Below, piece by piece: positions 17,944 through 28,147 of a DNA stretch of 64,000 nucleotides (position 1 is the stretch's first letter; the number at the start of each line of letters is the position of its first letter). The position numbers and the translations under genes are program-made. The notes under the pieces were generated by a model. The model did not search any database. It worked only from the letters and a program-made list of their open reading frames with translations, and had not been told where the DNA came from. The DNA comes from Bacteroidota bacterium. GTDB taxonomy: Bacteria > Bacteroidota > Bacteroidia > Flavobacteriales_D > Crocinitomicaceae. The stretch spans positions 620,001 to 684,000 of the forward strand of contig JACPUU010000012.1 of the NCBI GenBank assembly GCA_016192075.1, in the 5' to 3' direction.

Positions 17944-20900
17944 TTATAATGTCTCAGTTGAAGGACCCTTTTTTGGCGGGAAAATAGCCGGGTATTTATC
18001 AGGCAGGGATACCACAAATTTTCCTTTGTCCTTGACCACGGTGACTGTTGCAGCGGTAATTTTTGGAAGTATTTTAATATTAACGTCAATACTTGAAGTT
18101 GTACCACCGTAAATATCAACCGTGGATATGACCAGGTTCCATTCACCAGCAACAAGTGCTGAAGCTGAAGCCGGTTCAGAAGATGCCGGAGCTGTTTTTT
18201 TCTCGGGTTCTGTGGTTAATGCTGCACTTTTTGCCGTTCCGGTTACGCCCCCAAACGTAAAGGTGACTTCATTTGACGTTGCCGGCGCAACCAGTATTTT
18301 AGGTGGTGACTGAACCCGTATCTCTCCGTTATTGGTATCAAATTCAGTTCCCGGAGGCAGCGTGCCGGAGATGATAGCGGCTGCGACTATTGGCCCATCC
18401 GGGTCAGACGGATATTTGATAACTTCACCCGGCACATAACTGCCAACTGATTTTGGATACGTACCCGGGGCAATGTATAAAGCAGAATGGTCTTTGGTGA
18501 TTTCAATGATCAAATCGTGAATGGTTGTTCCGCCGTAAATATCAGTTGTTTTTATGCGGTGATAATGTGATCCAAGTCCGTTTTCAAGAAAGCGGGTTTC
18601 CATTTCTTTTGAACTCAACGCAACAGAAATAGTTCCGGTGATAGGGTTCAATACTGCACCCCAGGAAGATAAAGACTGGTCATACTGCGGTGTTACGGCA
18701 TACGCAAACGGCGTTATAGAATTACCCAGTTTATAGAACGAATTACCCGGTAACACAAGCGGTGTATCTATCAGTTCAACGGCTGATTTAATTGGTCCGT
18801 CAGGATCTGAAGGACTTGCTACCACCGGATTTGCCGAGTCAAACAGAATGGATGCATTGAGCGGTGAAAAATTATTGGCCTGTGCACTTTTCTGCTGAAA
18901 AGCATCGTCATCTTTTAATAATTCAAACTGTTCATATTCCTGCGGCGGAGTGTAATTCAGATAAGCGTTAATCGGTGTTCCCATCGGGAATGTAAATACA
19001 TATACCGCTTCAAGATCTTTATACATCTGAATGGTAATTGGCAACGTGGTTGTTCCACCACAATTATCTGTAGATACAACCGTAAAAGAATAAGTAAATG
19101 CCGCTTTGCTGTTAATGATTGTTGGAGTAAACAAGCCTCCGCTTTGTGATGCTGCCTCAAACAAAACCTGGTTGACTACTTTTATCAATGCCTGACCATT
19201 CAGATAACTGATTGCCAAACCAACGCTGCTGAGAACAGTTATACCAGGCAAGGGATTAATGGTGGCAATACCCTGATCAAAATCAGTAATGGTAACCACG
19301 GTTGTACCATTAACAAATACATTGATGTGCTGCACGGGAACCACTACGGCCACTGCTTCTGTATCAGGCACCACACAAATATCCACCTGTATATTTTCAA
19401 CATACCCGCAGTCATCTGTCACTTCAAGAACAACCGGGAATGTTGTATTACCGGCATTTGCCGGATTGTCTATATACGCCTTAAGAACCGCATGATTTAC
19501 AACCCTGAAGTAAGCATGAATTGGATTTACTTCACCTATTGGGCCCTCCACAACCAGATTTATACCAATGCTATTCAAAAAAGCAAGTGTTGTACCGCCC
19601 ACAATAGTAATGGCATCAATGCCGTCGGTATCGGTAATCTGTACAATATCAGTACTGTTTGGGTGCGGTGTAAGGTCGGTATCGGAGTACTTGTCAATGT
19701 GCTGACAATTTAAGCTGGTATTTGCAGTCAGTGACTCATCAAACGGAATCAGAATAGAGATAATGGCATTGGTAAGTCCGAAAATGGAATCGGTGGTTTG
19801 GATTCCAACCGTATAGGTAATTGATTGGCCCGCATCATCTATAGCCTGATCAAGCAATGCCGGATTTGTAACTACAATTTTACCAGTAGCGGTCAACGAA
19901 GTTCCCGGTGGCAGTGACATTGGAGGCGTGTTATACCCTGGCAGCACCACCGCATTTGTAACTTCATACGTCGGTGAATTATCCGGATCAAAGGCATAGG
20001 CAAGCACATCATCCACATCATAACAATGCGCATGTTTGGGTTCGTTAATAATCCAAACTGCTTCTGAGTCAGGAATTATTTTCAGCGTTATTTCATGGCA
20101 GGAAATCTGCTCATTTTCATTGATTGTTTCAATGAAAACTGTCCACTCTCCCGGGGTAACATTACTCAGCGAAAGATCTGTCGACGGCGCTACAAAAACC
20201 AGCGAACCAACGGTGAATGTATTCGGCGGAAAATTGTTTGGTGCAAAGTTGTACGTTGTTTCAATGTAATTTACCGTTTGCTGTATAGCAATATAGGTTG
20301 GCAGCAGGTCTCCGCCAACAATCGTTGCTTTTACAATTGCGGCATTCTGCGGGTCTGTTACATCGGCAAAAATATGCCCAAGGTTACCGGGCTGTGACCG
20401 GTAGAAATCTTCATCCAGTGCAGGTTTAATATCATAGACGGAAGCGAACGCATCCTGCAGTGCATTTAACTCATCAATAACATCGTTGACAAAATTGAAG
20501 AGTCCCGGATTTTCAGGAAAAATAGCTGCGTTTGGAATTCCTTTGGCATTTTCGATGAGAAACTTTCTGTAACTTATTTCCAGGTCGCGCATGGCAGTCT
20601 GGTCAATCCAGAAAATATCCAGGGCAACGTGTGCCGGAGCTTCAGTTCTGATAATTGTCTCAGCCATGTTGCGGTAAGAAAATTCGAGCGCCCGGGTTGT
20701 CCAGGCAGGTAAAACAACTGTGGCCCTGAATGAGTATGGATCGACCGATGCATTGCAGGTTCCAACGGTGTTGTTTTTTTTCAGATTGTAAAAAGCCAGA
20801 AACTTTGACACAGCATCGTCACGCTCCTGCTCTGTAACAAAAGCAATGCTTTCACCCAACTGGTTATTGGAAACATCAACCACGTAAAAATAATACTGAC

Positions 20901-23562
20901 CGGCCGACCCGGCAAGCACGTATTGCTCAAAATCAGACGCATAAAGTTCCAGGTTTTGAAGAACAGACGCGTATGACTGTGAAAAAATATTATACAGTAA
21001 AATCAGCGTACCATCTACCTGCTCTTCATAAATTGATCGTCCCGCTACATTTGCTCCATATTGTGGATCGATGTTCTGATCAGTTAATTTCACATTCTGA
21101 AACTCAGACACCAATACTGTATCCTGAGGTGCGGCACTGATCTTTAAAAAATCATACCCAACACCTTTAGGCCGTAAAAGAATATGTTCTATTACATGCA
21201 GCCCGTCTTCTGCATTTGTTTTGTAACCGGTTACCGGGTCAATATCTGCGGCGCTGAAATAAGCCGTTGCGGCAAGCAACGCATTATTCCGTTCAGTTGC
21301 TGATGTAAAATTCTGACTGCGGGCAATCACCGTTGGGCCGGCGACGAGAATTTCAAACCAGTAATCAGGTACTGAATCAACCGCTGCATACTGAAAAGCC
21401 GGAATTTGCGCAAGAAAAACCAATTCAAACTGATCAAAAGCATCATCGTCTGAAGCCTGCAGGGTACTATCAGTGATTTCTATAAACGAGCCACCAAATG
21501 GTATCAATAAACGAAAAAAGAATTTTTCAACCAGCGGATCCATTTTTGAAGCAATAGAAAAATCATGACCACTGAACAAAAATCTGCGTTTATAGTTTTC
21601 TATTCCTAAAAACCGGCACACCCTTCTTTCATACCCGCAAACATTTTCGGTATCCCAGACATCGGGTGTATAATCATCTCCGTCAGATGCTTCAATGAGT
21701 CTTAATTTTTTATAGTCAAATGCTTTTCCACGGCCGTGGCTGATCACGTCATAATCTGCCAGAAAATGGGCTTTGTCAGGTATAATGTCTGCTTTTTTAC
21801 CAATGCCTTTCATGGCCAGGGTATAATCCGTAAAAACCTCATTAAAGCGGCTGATGAGATGATTGAGAAAGCGGTTTCTGCGATCGTCAAAAATATCCGG
21901 TGTTTCAGAATCTTTCTGAATCACATCACTGAGTGTATTTTCCTGCAACACGCCGCTGATTACAAGATTAACCGGGTTTCCGTTTTCGTCCAGGTAACTG
22001 GTAACATACAAATCAGCAATGTCTTTAACTTCCTGAATAATTTGTGAATAATAGGTTTTATCAATTTTATCATTCCATGAAAAAAGGTCGCGGACATGCA
22101 ATAGCTGTGACAAATAATTGGCCAGCTGCTGTTCAAAAAACAGGAGGTACGCTTTGAGTTGTTTTGCCTGGGCACGCCTTTCATTGGTTGCATTCAAAGG
22201 CAGCCCAGCCTCACCGGTACCATAAGTTAACGGCAGCTCATTTTGTACCGGGTAATAATTATCAAGTTCCCTGAATTCACCTGCCGGAATTTCAAGATCA
22301 AAGGTTTCATTGTCTGGTTTGAATTTCTTTTTACGTTCTGAAATACGCATTGATTCCAGTTTTGATTTAACATCACCGTAATCAATGCTGTTCTGTTGCA
22401 CCGGAATTTCATGCAGGCCCCTGAACAGATTTATTTTGTTAACCCCACTCGCCGGATCAACGAGCGTTGTATTAGTGTTCAGCATTAATTCAAGATCAAG
22501 CGGTGCTGACAGGTTAACTGCATTGTGAAGTTTAAGACTCCACTTTTCAGGAGTTTGTGTACCAAGCGCCGGCGTGCAGGGAGATGTGACCTGCCGCGTA
22601 ATACCAAGGTTTCGCACCGCGGTAACACCTTCAATATCCATGACAATATTGTAAATATCAGAGGTGCGGATTATTTCAAATTTTTGCAGGTTACTTAACT
22701 CATTGCTATCAATAAAGCCGTGGTTCAAAAGCGGGCCGTCGAAAATCTGGTCTGAGCTTAATCCCTTATCAAACAAATCCTGCATGGAATAAAAGCCGAC
22801 ATGGGGTGCCAGAAATTGCTCTACTCTGAAAAGTACTTCAGCCAGTATCTGTTCAATATTGGCGTCGGGCAGAATATCAATATCGGCAAAGAGTTTTATT
22901 TCTTCGGTTCCGTCCGTTTTTTTTACATGTTGATTGGTTGTTGTGCTGCATGGAAAAGACAAATAATCTTCACACAGGTTTCTGTATTTGTGAACCTCTT
23001 TACGGGCAAGGCTTAATACTTCCTCTTCTTTTGTTGGCTCACTGATTTTTATAACATTCCGGTCAAATTCAATAACAATATCATACAAGCCATTCAGTTT
23101 ATCTATTTTCATTGAATAGATATTCTGACCCGGGTCAACGGCAGTTAAAACAGTGTTATTAAAATCAACAAAAAAAGTTGTTTCAAATTCAGGTTTTGGC
23201 TTGATCCAGGCATTTCGTATACCTTCAATATCAATGAGTATTTTTCGTAAATCAAGCAAGGTGACCTGGTTGCACGGGAATATTTTTGCAGCTTTATGAA
23301 AACAATCGTTAAACACGCTTAGATCACCATCAGCAGGCGCCAGCAAATCTTTCATTTCAAACCCGGTACGATACCCCAAATCAGTAATGGCGTAACTGAG
23401 CAATTCCATCAGCGTAATTCCCGGATCATGATAATTATAATCTGTCCAGATTTTACTGCCCAGTTTTTGAATGTGTTCAAGGCCCTTTTGCCTCAAAAAT
23501 TCATAGTCCTGGCTATGATCGAGCACACTGTTTTTGGGAATGGTTTGTATGAGCTCTTCCAT
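17944..23562 (-). CDS. eCIS baseplate gp7-like protein (Pvc12-like) with long repeat extension
   Basis: This 1872-residue protein has two parts. Residues 1 to about 1030 carry the gp7/Pvc12-type core, with 'HDPGITLMELLSYAITDLG' near residue 45 and 'LHVIEHILLRPKG' near 790. From about 1040 to the end are six divergent Ig/cadherin-like units with D-P-D-G, LPPGT and TTD-x-x-G-G-T motifs, related to the next gene. The last unit has an Ala/Thr/Pro/Glu-rich insert (about 18120-18310). In the Algoriphagus eCIS, large extensions of the baseplate form a cage around the spike. A similar role is my inference here. Typical Pvc12 proteins lack such an extension. Confidence 0.85.
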   Translation of the reverse strand: MEELIQTIPKNSVLDHSQDYEFLRQKGLEHIQKLGSKIWTDYNYHDPGITLMELLSYAITDLGYRTGFEMKDLLAPADGDLSVFNDCFHKAAKIFPCNQVTLLDLRKILIDIEGIRNAWIKPKPEFETTFFVDFNNTVLTAVDPGQNIYSMKIDKLNGLYDIVIEFDRNVIKISEPTKEEEVLSLARKEVHKYRNLCEDYLSFPCSTTTNQHVKKTDGTEEIKLFADIDILPDANIEQILAEVLFRVEQFLAPHVGFYSMQDLFDKGLSSDQIFDGPLLNHGFIDSNELSNLQKFEIIRTSDIYNIVMDIEGVTAVRNLGITRQVTSPCTPALGTQTPEKWSLKLHNAVNLSAPLDLELMLNTNTTLVDPASGVNKINLFRGLHEIPVQQNSIDYGDVKSKLESMRISERKKKFKPDNETFDLEIPAGEFRELDNYYPVQNELPLTYGTGEAGLPLNATNERRAQAKQLKAYLLFFEQQLANYLSQLLHVRDLFSWNDKIDKTYYSQIIQEVKDIADLYVTSYLDENGNPVNLVISGVLQENTLSDVIQKDSETPDIFDDRRNRFLNHLISRFNEVFTDYTLAMKGIGKKADIIPDKAHFLADYDVISHGRGKAFDYKKLRLIEASDGDDYTPDVWDTENVCGYERRVCRFLGIENYKRRFLFSGHDFSIASKMDPLVEKFFFRLLIPFGGSFIEITDSTLQASDDDAFDQFELVFLAQIPAFQYAAVDSVPDYWFEILVAGPTVIARSQNFTSATERNNALLAATAYFSAADIDPVTGYKTNAEDGLHVIEHILLRPKGVGYDFLKISAAPQDTVLVSEFQNVKLTDQNIDPQYGANVAGRSIYEEQVDGTLILLYNIFSQSYASVLQNLELYASDFEQYVLAGSAGQYYFYVVDVSNNQLGESIAFVTEQERDDAVSKFLAFYNLKKNNTVGTCNASVDPYSFRATVVLPAWTTRALEFSYRNMAETIIRTEAPAHVALDIFWIDQTAMRDLEISYRKFLIENAKGIPNAAIFPENPGLFNFVNDVIDELNALQDAFASVYDIKPALDEDFYRSQPGNLGHIFADVTDPQNAAIVKATIVGGDLLPTYIAIQQTVNYIETTYNFAPNNFPPNTFTVGSLVFVAPSTDLSLSNVTPGEWTVFIETINENEQISCHEITLKIIPDSEAVWIINEPKHAHCYDVDDVLAYAFDPDNSPTYEVTNAVVLPGYNTPPMSLPPGTSLTATGKIVVTNPALLDQAIDDAGQSITYTVGIQTTDSIFGLTNAIISILIPFDESLTANTSLNCQHIDKYSDTDLTPHPNSTDIVQITDTDGIDAITIVGGTTLAFLNSIGINLVVEGPIGEVNPIHAYFRVVNHAVLKAYIDNPANAGNTTFPVVLEVTDDCGYVENIQVDICVVPDTEAVAVVVPVQHINVFVNGTTVVTITDFDQGIATINPLPGITVLSSVGLAISYLNGQALIKVVNQVLFEAASQSGGLFTPTIINSKAAFTYSFTVVSTDNCGGTTTLPITIQMYKDLEAVYVFTFPMGTPINAYLNYTPPQEYEQFELLKDDDAFQQKSAQANNFSPLNASILFDSANPVVASPSDPDGPIKSAVELIDTPLVLPGNSFYKLGNSITPFAYAVTPQYDQSLSSWGAVLNPITGTISVALSSKEMETRFLENGLGSHYHRIKTTDIYGGTTIHDLIIEITKDHSALYIAPGTYPKSVGSYVPGEVIKYPSDPDGPIVAAAIISGTLPPGTEFDTNNGEIRVQSPPKILVAPATSNEVTFTFGGVTGTAKSAALTTEPEKKTAPASSEPASASALVAGEWNLVISTVDIYGGTTSSIDVNIKILPKITAATVTVVKDKGKFVVSLPDKYPAIFPPKKGPSTETL

Positions 23563-23566
23563 GATC

Positions 23567-26500
23567 TTAGTATTTATCGCCGTTAATAATGTGTGTGTCG
23601 TTGGTAATTAATATAGAGGATGCGGTTTGTGCAATAGCCTCCTCTATTCCACCGGTTACCGGTAAATCAGTTTCGCTCAGGTATTGCTGCATCACAAAAT
23701 CGGTTACGTAATCCACGTATGGTCTTTCTTCAATAAAATTGAGTATCACTGACTTTTCAAGCCTGCCGCCAAAAATGATTTCAGTTTGTTCACCAAAGGC
23801 CCACGGTGACAAAAACCTTCGGATATCATCAGCCAGCCTGATGCTGTAAAATGTTTCATCAGAAAATTCTTTGAGAAAAACCACCTTGAAATTGAGTTCT
23901 ATTTTTTCATAGCGCGGATTGCGGACATCAAGGTTAACAAAGGTCGAATTGAGCAGCTGCAAAAACCGTTTCACTGTTTCAAGATCACTTTTGCTGACTT
24001 TTAATTCAAACGGATTTTTATCATTTCTCAGCTTTGGATCCAACACGGTTATAACACTGACATTACCCGGTGCATTTTCAGAAGTCTTAGAAGTATGATT
24101 GATGCATTTTACCTTGTAAATTTCAGGAAAAGCTTCCAGCACCAGGTGCTCATAATCACGCACGGTTACGGCGCGGTTTTTATGCCTGAGCCGTTCAGCA
24201 GCCCGCGCATAGAACTCGTTGCTTTGTTCCTTGATTCTTCCACCAAAAGAGGAATAGGGCTGCTCAACGGTTTTAACAGCAAAATCTTTTTTAACGAATT
24301 TGGAAATTGTAAGCGGATCAATCAGTTTACGCAGCCGTTCAGGATCATTGGCTGTATCAACATAGGTAGCTGAAACAGCCTGAGCTTTGATGGTAATAAT
24401 ATTACTGAAAGCTTCTGTATTATCAAAGGTTTGAACCCGCAGCCAATGAAGGCCGCTGGTAAGCATGGTGTTGGCAGCAGTAATTGTTTGGGGAACGGAC
24501 AACTCAATAATACCGGAATTAACGAGCCCGTTTGTGGAGTCATAAATAACCTGGCGGGCGTCAAAATTTGTCCATTGATTATTTGCCAGGTAGCTCCAGG
24601 TCACCGTTGAAACATCCAGGTCAGGGTTCTCAGTTCCTTTGTCAAACTGAAAAAACAAGGTGAGTGAACGCGGCGGATCAAGATCTTTAATACCAATATA
24701 CAATACACCATTTGCAATAACCGAAACGTTGGTTTCAGGTTCATTGATAAATTTTGGCAACAGATTATCGGTTAAATAAATTCCGGTATTTTCGGTTATC
24801 ACTTCATCCTGCTCAACGGGAAATATTTCAGCTACTCCAAACGGCCCCACGTGAAAGAGCTGCTCAATACGTTTTTCATAGTCCTGAAATTCAGGCTGCC
24901 CATAATTTACGGTGTGTTCACTTTTATAATCAATCCCCAATAACTTAACCGTGGGTGTATAAGGTTCATTTGGCAGCTGCGGTTCAACACCTGTCGTGTA
25001 TTTTGCCAGTGCAATGGCTTGTTTGGTCTGAATTTTCGGATAAACATCGTGCAAAAATCCGGGTGAATTCAGTTCAAATTTTATAAATCCCCTTTTAGTG
25101 GTATTGGTATACCCGGTGATATTCTCTTTCTGCAGATAGACATCTCTTTTGTACACATATGGCAGTAATTGAAATGTTTTGTCTACCACAACCGACGATT
25201 GATTTGTTGGTATAGCCTGTACCGCAATATTGGTGATAGTTGTTGTTTTAGGCAGACGCGGATCTGTGTTTACCTCATGATTAAACAATTCTGTCCGGTT
25301 TATTTTACTGGATGGGCTGAAGCGGAAAAGGAAAGCAAACAGCAGAAATGCAAAAGGACCGGATGTGGTAGAAGAGTCGGCTACATTGTCTACATCAATT
25401 TCAACCGGAAAGTTTTCATTTGTGCTGGCTTCAGCCTGCTGCACAACAGTTGTGTGTGTTTCCAGCACAATATCCCACCAGCGATAATTGTCAAGCAATT
25501 TAAGCTTGGCGCTAAAATCTTTGTTATGGTTAATGTATTTGGTAGTTGCTGTTTTATTAAATACTTTGTAATAATCAGCCAAGTTACTGCTGGGTACATT
25601 ATGCCAATCCATGGTAACTGAAAGTTCAGTCAGTTTTCGTGAAAAAATTTCAGCACTGCCAATGTAAAAATTAGCGCCAATTTCAGGAACTGCGCCAAAT
25701 GGCTGAAAAGGTTTTGAAGCATCAAGCGTACCATTGTCGTTGGCAACAACAAGACTAACGGCTTCTTTTACAGAAACAGAAATCGTATACGAACTGATTT
25801 TAAGACGCTGCAAGGCCTGATACACCACTGATGCTGTTGACTGATCTATCAGAATTTTTGCAACCGGCCATTCTGTAACAAACGGGTCTCCTAAAACCTG
25901 TTGATTATAAGGGACTATTGCGGGCTGCTCCACAGCCAGTTCAGAAACGAGTTTCAGGGTATGCGATGCACTATTAACCACCACTTCTTTCAGGGAAGTA
26001 CTTTCTGGCTGAATCCAGGTTTCCTCACCGCTGAAATAAATTTTCAGCTGATTTTTCAGCTCACCCGCCGCCGCTGTCAGTGAATCAAAATAACTGACAA
26101 ATTCACCAAACGATGTATTATCAAACTGGAACTCAAATTCAATGGTGCGTTCACCCTCTTTCAAAAATAATTCAGGTGATGCAATAGCAAACCCCACATT
26201 GGCATCAGACATGGTACGTAAACTGATATCACTCTCATTTCCGCCCTGGTCAGTTTGTTTCTGATGTTGTCCAAATAATTTCCAGCCGGTCAGGTTGGGC
26301 TCGTCTCCATTGCCATTCAGCGAATCGGCAACAGGTGCAGCAAAAATGTAATCAACATTGTTTTCAATGTTCTTATGAATAAATACATTTTTAACTGACT
26401 CAACTTTTGCCCGGTTGATTATAACATCGCGGTCAGTACCAAACAAAATATCTTTACCGGTATCATCTTTACCTGCTTTGAAAATGGTTCCCTTTTCTAT

Positions 26501-27442
26501 TAAATGGGCCTCAATATTTTTTGCCGCTTCAAAAACAAGGTGAGCCTGATCAGGTACTGCATTTTTTTCAACCAGCTGCAACACCTCTTTGTAATAAAAG
26601 TCAAGATGCCGTTTTGTAATTTGGTTGAGAAATTCCTGCGGATGCTCAAATAGTTTAAAAAAGGCCAGCATCAGTGTAAAGTGCGCCTTATGTTCAGGAT
26701 ACTCTTCCAGTATTTTATCAAAATGGGTAAACGCACTAACCGCTAATTTTTCCTGCGCATTTACCATGCTTTCAAAAATGGACGTAATGCTGCCTATGGC
26801 TGATTGCATTTTTGTCTGATCATTGGTTGTATTTGTATAAATAGAAGTATCTATGGCTGGAGATGTAAGACTGTATACACCCCAGATAGCACTGAGTTGC
26901 GAATACGGTAATGGATATACAGGCACCACAGGGTCTATTATAAGAGTAGCCTGGGCACCGCGGTCGTACCCGGCAAGAATTTGCAGGTTAGGCGCTGCCT
27001 GTGATTGAATTATTTTCAGAAGATCAGCATTCAATGAAAAACCCGGCAATGATTTTTTATACCAGTCATCCATTTCAAAAGCCATGTCAATGCTTTTGTT
27101 GATGAGTTTCTGAAAATCGTCCGGATCAAGTGACAAATTGAAAGCTGCAATATCCTGCTGATAAGCAGCTCTCAGGTCATTTCCGTTTTTTTTTGAAATG
27201 ATGCTGTGAAGCGTTGCAATATCATTTTCGACAAAACCAACCCAGTTGCCGGTTGTGGCATTGTCCAATTCCCAAAACCTGATTTTTTGCGCGTACCTGC
27301 GCGAGAAATCGATGAGATCAATGGTTGTTCGTTCATCAATCAGCACGTAAGATGGTTCCAGTTCAGAAAAGAACCGCTGCGGCTGGCTGGTGCCATCTCT
27401 TAACAGCGGATTTGTGCAACGGTGACAGTTTTGTGCGCTCAT
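23567..27442 (-). CDS. eCIS baseplate gp6/J-like protein (Pvc11-like)
   Basis: This 1291-residue baseplate wedge protein has a baseplate-J signature in its last third, with 'RLRHKNRAVTVRDYEHLVLE' near residue 1095. A Cys pair in 'NCHRCTNPLLRDG' sits at the extreme N-terminus. Phage T4 gp6 relatives link the hub to the sheath and trigger contraction. The gene stands 4 bases before the gp7-like gene and 3 bases after gp25, the standard eCIS order. At this length it belongs to the long Pvc11 type. Confidence 0.88.
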   Translation of the reverse strand: MSAQNCHRCTNPLLRDGTSQPQRFFSELEPSYVLIDERTTIDLIDFSRRYAQKIRFWELDNATTGNWVGFVENDIATLHSIISKKNGNDLRAAYQQDIAAFNLSLDPDDFQKLINKSIDMAFEMDDWYKKSLPGFSLNADLLKIIQSQAAPNLQILAGYDRGAQATLIIDPVVPVYPLPYSQLSAIWGVYSLTSPAIDTSIYTNTTNDQTKMQSAIGSITSIFESMVNAQEKLAVSAFTHFDKILEEYPEHKAHFTLMLAFFKLFEHPQEFLNQITKRHLDFYYKEVLQLVEKNAVPDQAHLVFEAAKNIEAHLIEKGTIFKAGKDDTGKDILFGTDRDVIINRAKVESVKNVFIHKNIENNVDYIFAAPVADSLNGNGDEPNLTGWKLFGQHQKQTDQGGNESDISLRTMSDANVGFAIASPELFLKEGERTIEFEFQFDNTSFGEFVSYFDSLTAAAGELKNQLKIYFSGEETWIQPESTSLKEVVVNSASHTLKLVSELAVEQPAIVPYNQQVLGDPFVTEWPVAKILIDQSTASVVYQALQRLKISSYTISVSVKEAVSLVVANDNGTLDASKPFQPFGAVPEIGANFYIGSAEIFSRKLTELSVTMDWHNVPSSNLADYYKVFNKTATTKYINHNKDFSAKLKLLDNYRWWDIVLETHTTVVQQAEASTNENFPVEIDVDNVADSSTTSGPFAFLLFAFLFRFSPSSKINRTELFNHEVNTDPRLPKTTTITNIAVQAIPTNQSSVVVDKTFQLLPYVYKRDVYLQKENITGYTNTTKRGFIKFELNSPGFLHDVYPKIQTKQAIALAKYTTGVEPQLPNEPYTPTVKLLGIDYKSEHTVNYGQPEFQDYEKRIEQLFHVGPFGVAEIFPVEQDEVITENTGIYLTDNLLPKFINEPETNVSVIANGVLYIGIKDLDPPRSLTLFFQFDKGTENPDLDVSTVTWSYLANNQWTNFDARQVIYDSTNGLVNSGIIELSVPQTITAANTMLTSGLHWLRVQTFDNTEAFSNIITIKAQAVSATYVDTANDPERLRKLIDPLTISKFVKKDFAVKTVEQPYSSFGGRIKEQSNEFYARAAERLRHKNRAVTVRDYEHLVLEAFPEIYKVKCINHTSKTSENAPGNVSVITVLDPKLRNDKNPFELKVSKSDLETVKRFLQLLNSTFVNLDVRNPRYEKIELNFKVVFLKEFSDETFYSIRLADDIRRFLSPWAFGEQTEIIFGGRLEKSVILNFIEERPYVDYVTDFVMQQYLSETDLPVTGGIEEAIAQTASSILITNDTHIINGDKY

Positions 27443-27445
27443 CGG

Positions 27446-27874
27446 TTACAGATTTATGCCTTCTTTTAAATAGAAGGGGTAAACAAAATTGTTGCGGGAA
27501 TTGGTGGCTAATATGGTATAGCGGATATCAATATTTATTAAGCCTTCGTTTTCATCTGAAACCAGCAGAATATCGTTCAGCTCTATTCGGGGCTCTCCCA
27601 GGAGTATTGATTTTTCGACAATGTTTTTCATTGCTGCCAGATTCCCGGTATTGGCTGGCTCAAAAACAAAGTTGTCCAGTTTTGCCCCATAGTCTTCTCT
27701 TTTCACACGTTCTCCAAGGGCTGTAGATAAAAGAATCTGCAGGCTTTGATTAATATCCTCTACCCCCGAAACGAGATTTACAGACAAGGTGCCTGAAGAA
27801 AAAGTTGGCGGAAAACTCCAGCCTGTTCCAAAAATTTTATCGTTGACTTCAGCCATATATTTTTTATTATCCAA
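27446..27874 (-). CDS. eCIS baseplate gp25-like protein (Pvc9-like)
   Basis: This 142-residue gp25/lysozyme-like (GPW) family protein shows the pattern 'SGVEDINQSLQILLSTALGE' at about residues 35-54, followed by the acidic-rich 'YGAKLDNFVFEP'. Proteins of this family join the baseplate to the sheath. It overlaps the PAAR gene by 8 bases and precedes the Pvc11-like gene by 3. Its length is normal for the family. Confidence 0.9.
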   Translation of the reverse strand: MDNKKYMAEVNDKIFGTGWSFPPTFSSGTLSVNLVSGVEDINQSLQILLSTALGERVKREDYGAKLDNFVFEPANTGNLAAMKNIVEKSILLGEPRIELNDILLVSDENEGLINIDIRYTILATNSRNNFVYPFYLKEGINL

Positions 27875-28145
27875 TTAAAACAGTTGGTTCTCCAACAACC
27901 ACTGATGCTCCGCAAAGACAGGCATCGCCGGCACGAATTGCGGGTTTTCCGGCAATAAGAACTTTGGTACTTCCAACCAGGAAAGGGCTTGACGTAGGCT
28001 GATGACCCGATGGCGGAAGCGCACAAACGTGCATGTCATTTGCAACCGCAGCCGGCATTCCACCTATTAAAACAGTTGGCTCTCCGGGACCGGTTACGGT
28101 TCCGCCATGACTGGTTAAATCTGCAATTCTGGCTGCTGCTGACAT
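27867..28145 (-). CDS. PAAR-domain spike tip (Pvc10-like)
   Basis: This 92-residue PAAR protein has repeated 'GEPTVLIGG' and 'GEPTVLIG' edges and potential metal ligands His13, His39 and Cys41 with a later Cys pair in 'GDACLCGA'. PAAR proteins sharpen the spike trimer. The gene lies 2 bases behind the spike gene and overlaps gp25 by 8 bases. No toxin extension is fused to it. Confidence 0.93.
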   Translation of the reverse strand: MSAAARIADLTSHGGTVTGPGEPTVLIGGMPAAVANDMHVCALPPSGHQPTSSPFLVGSTKVLIAGKPAIRAGDACLCGASVVVGEPTVLIG

Positions 28146-28147
28146 GG

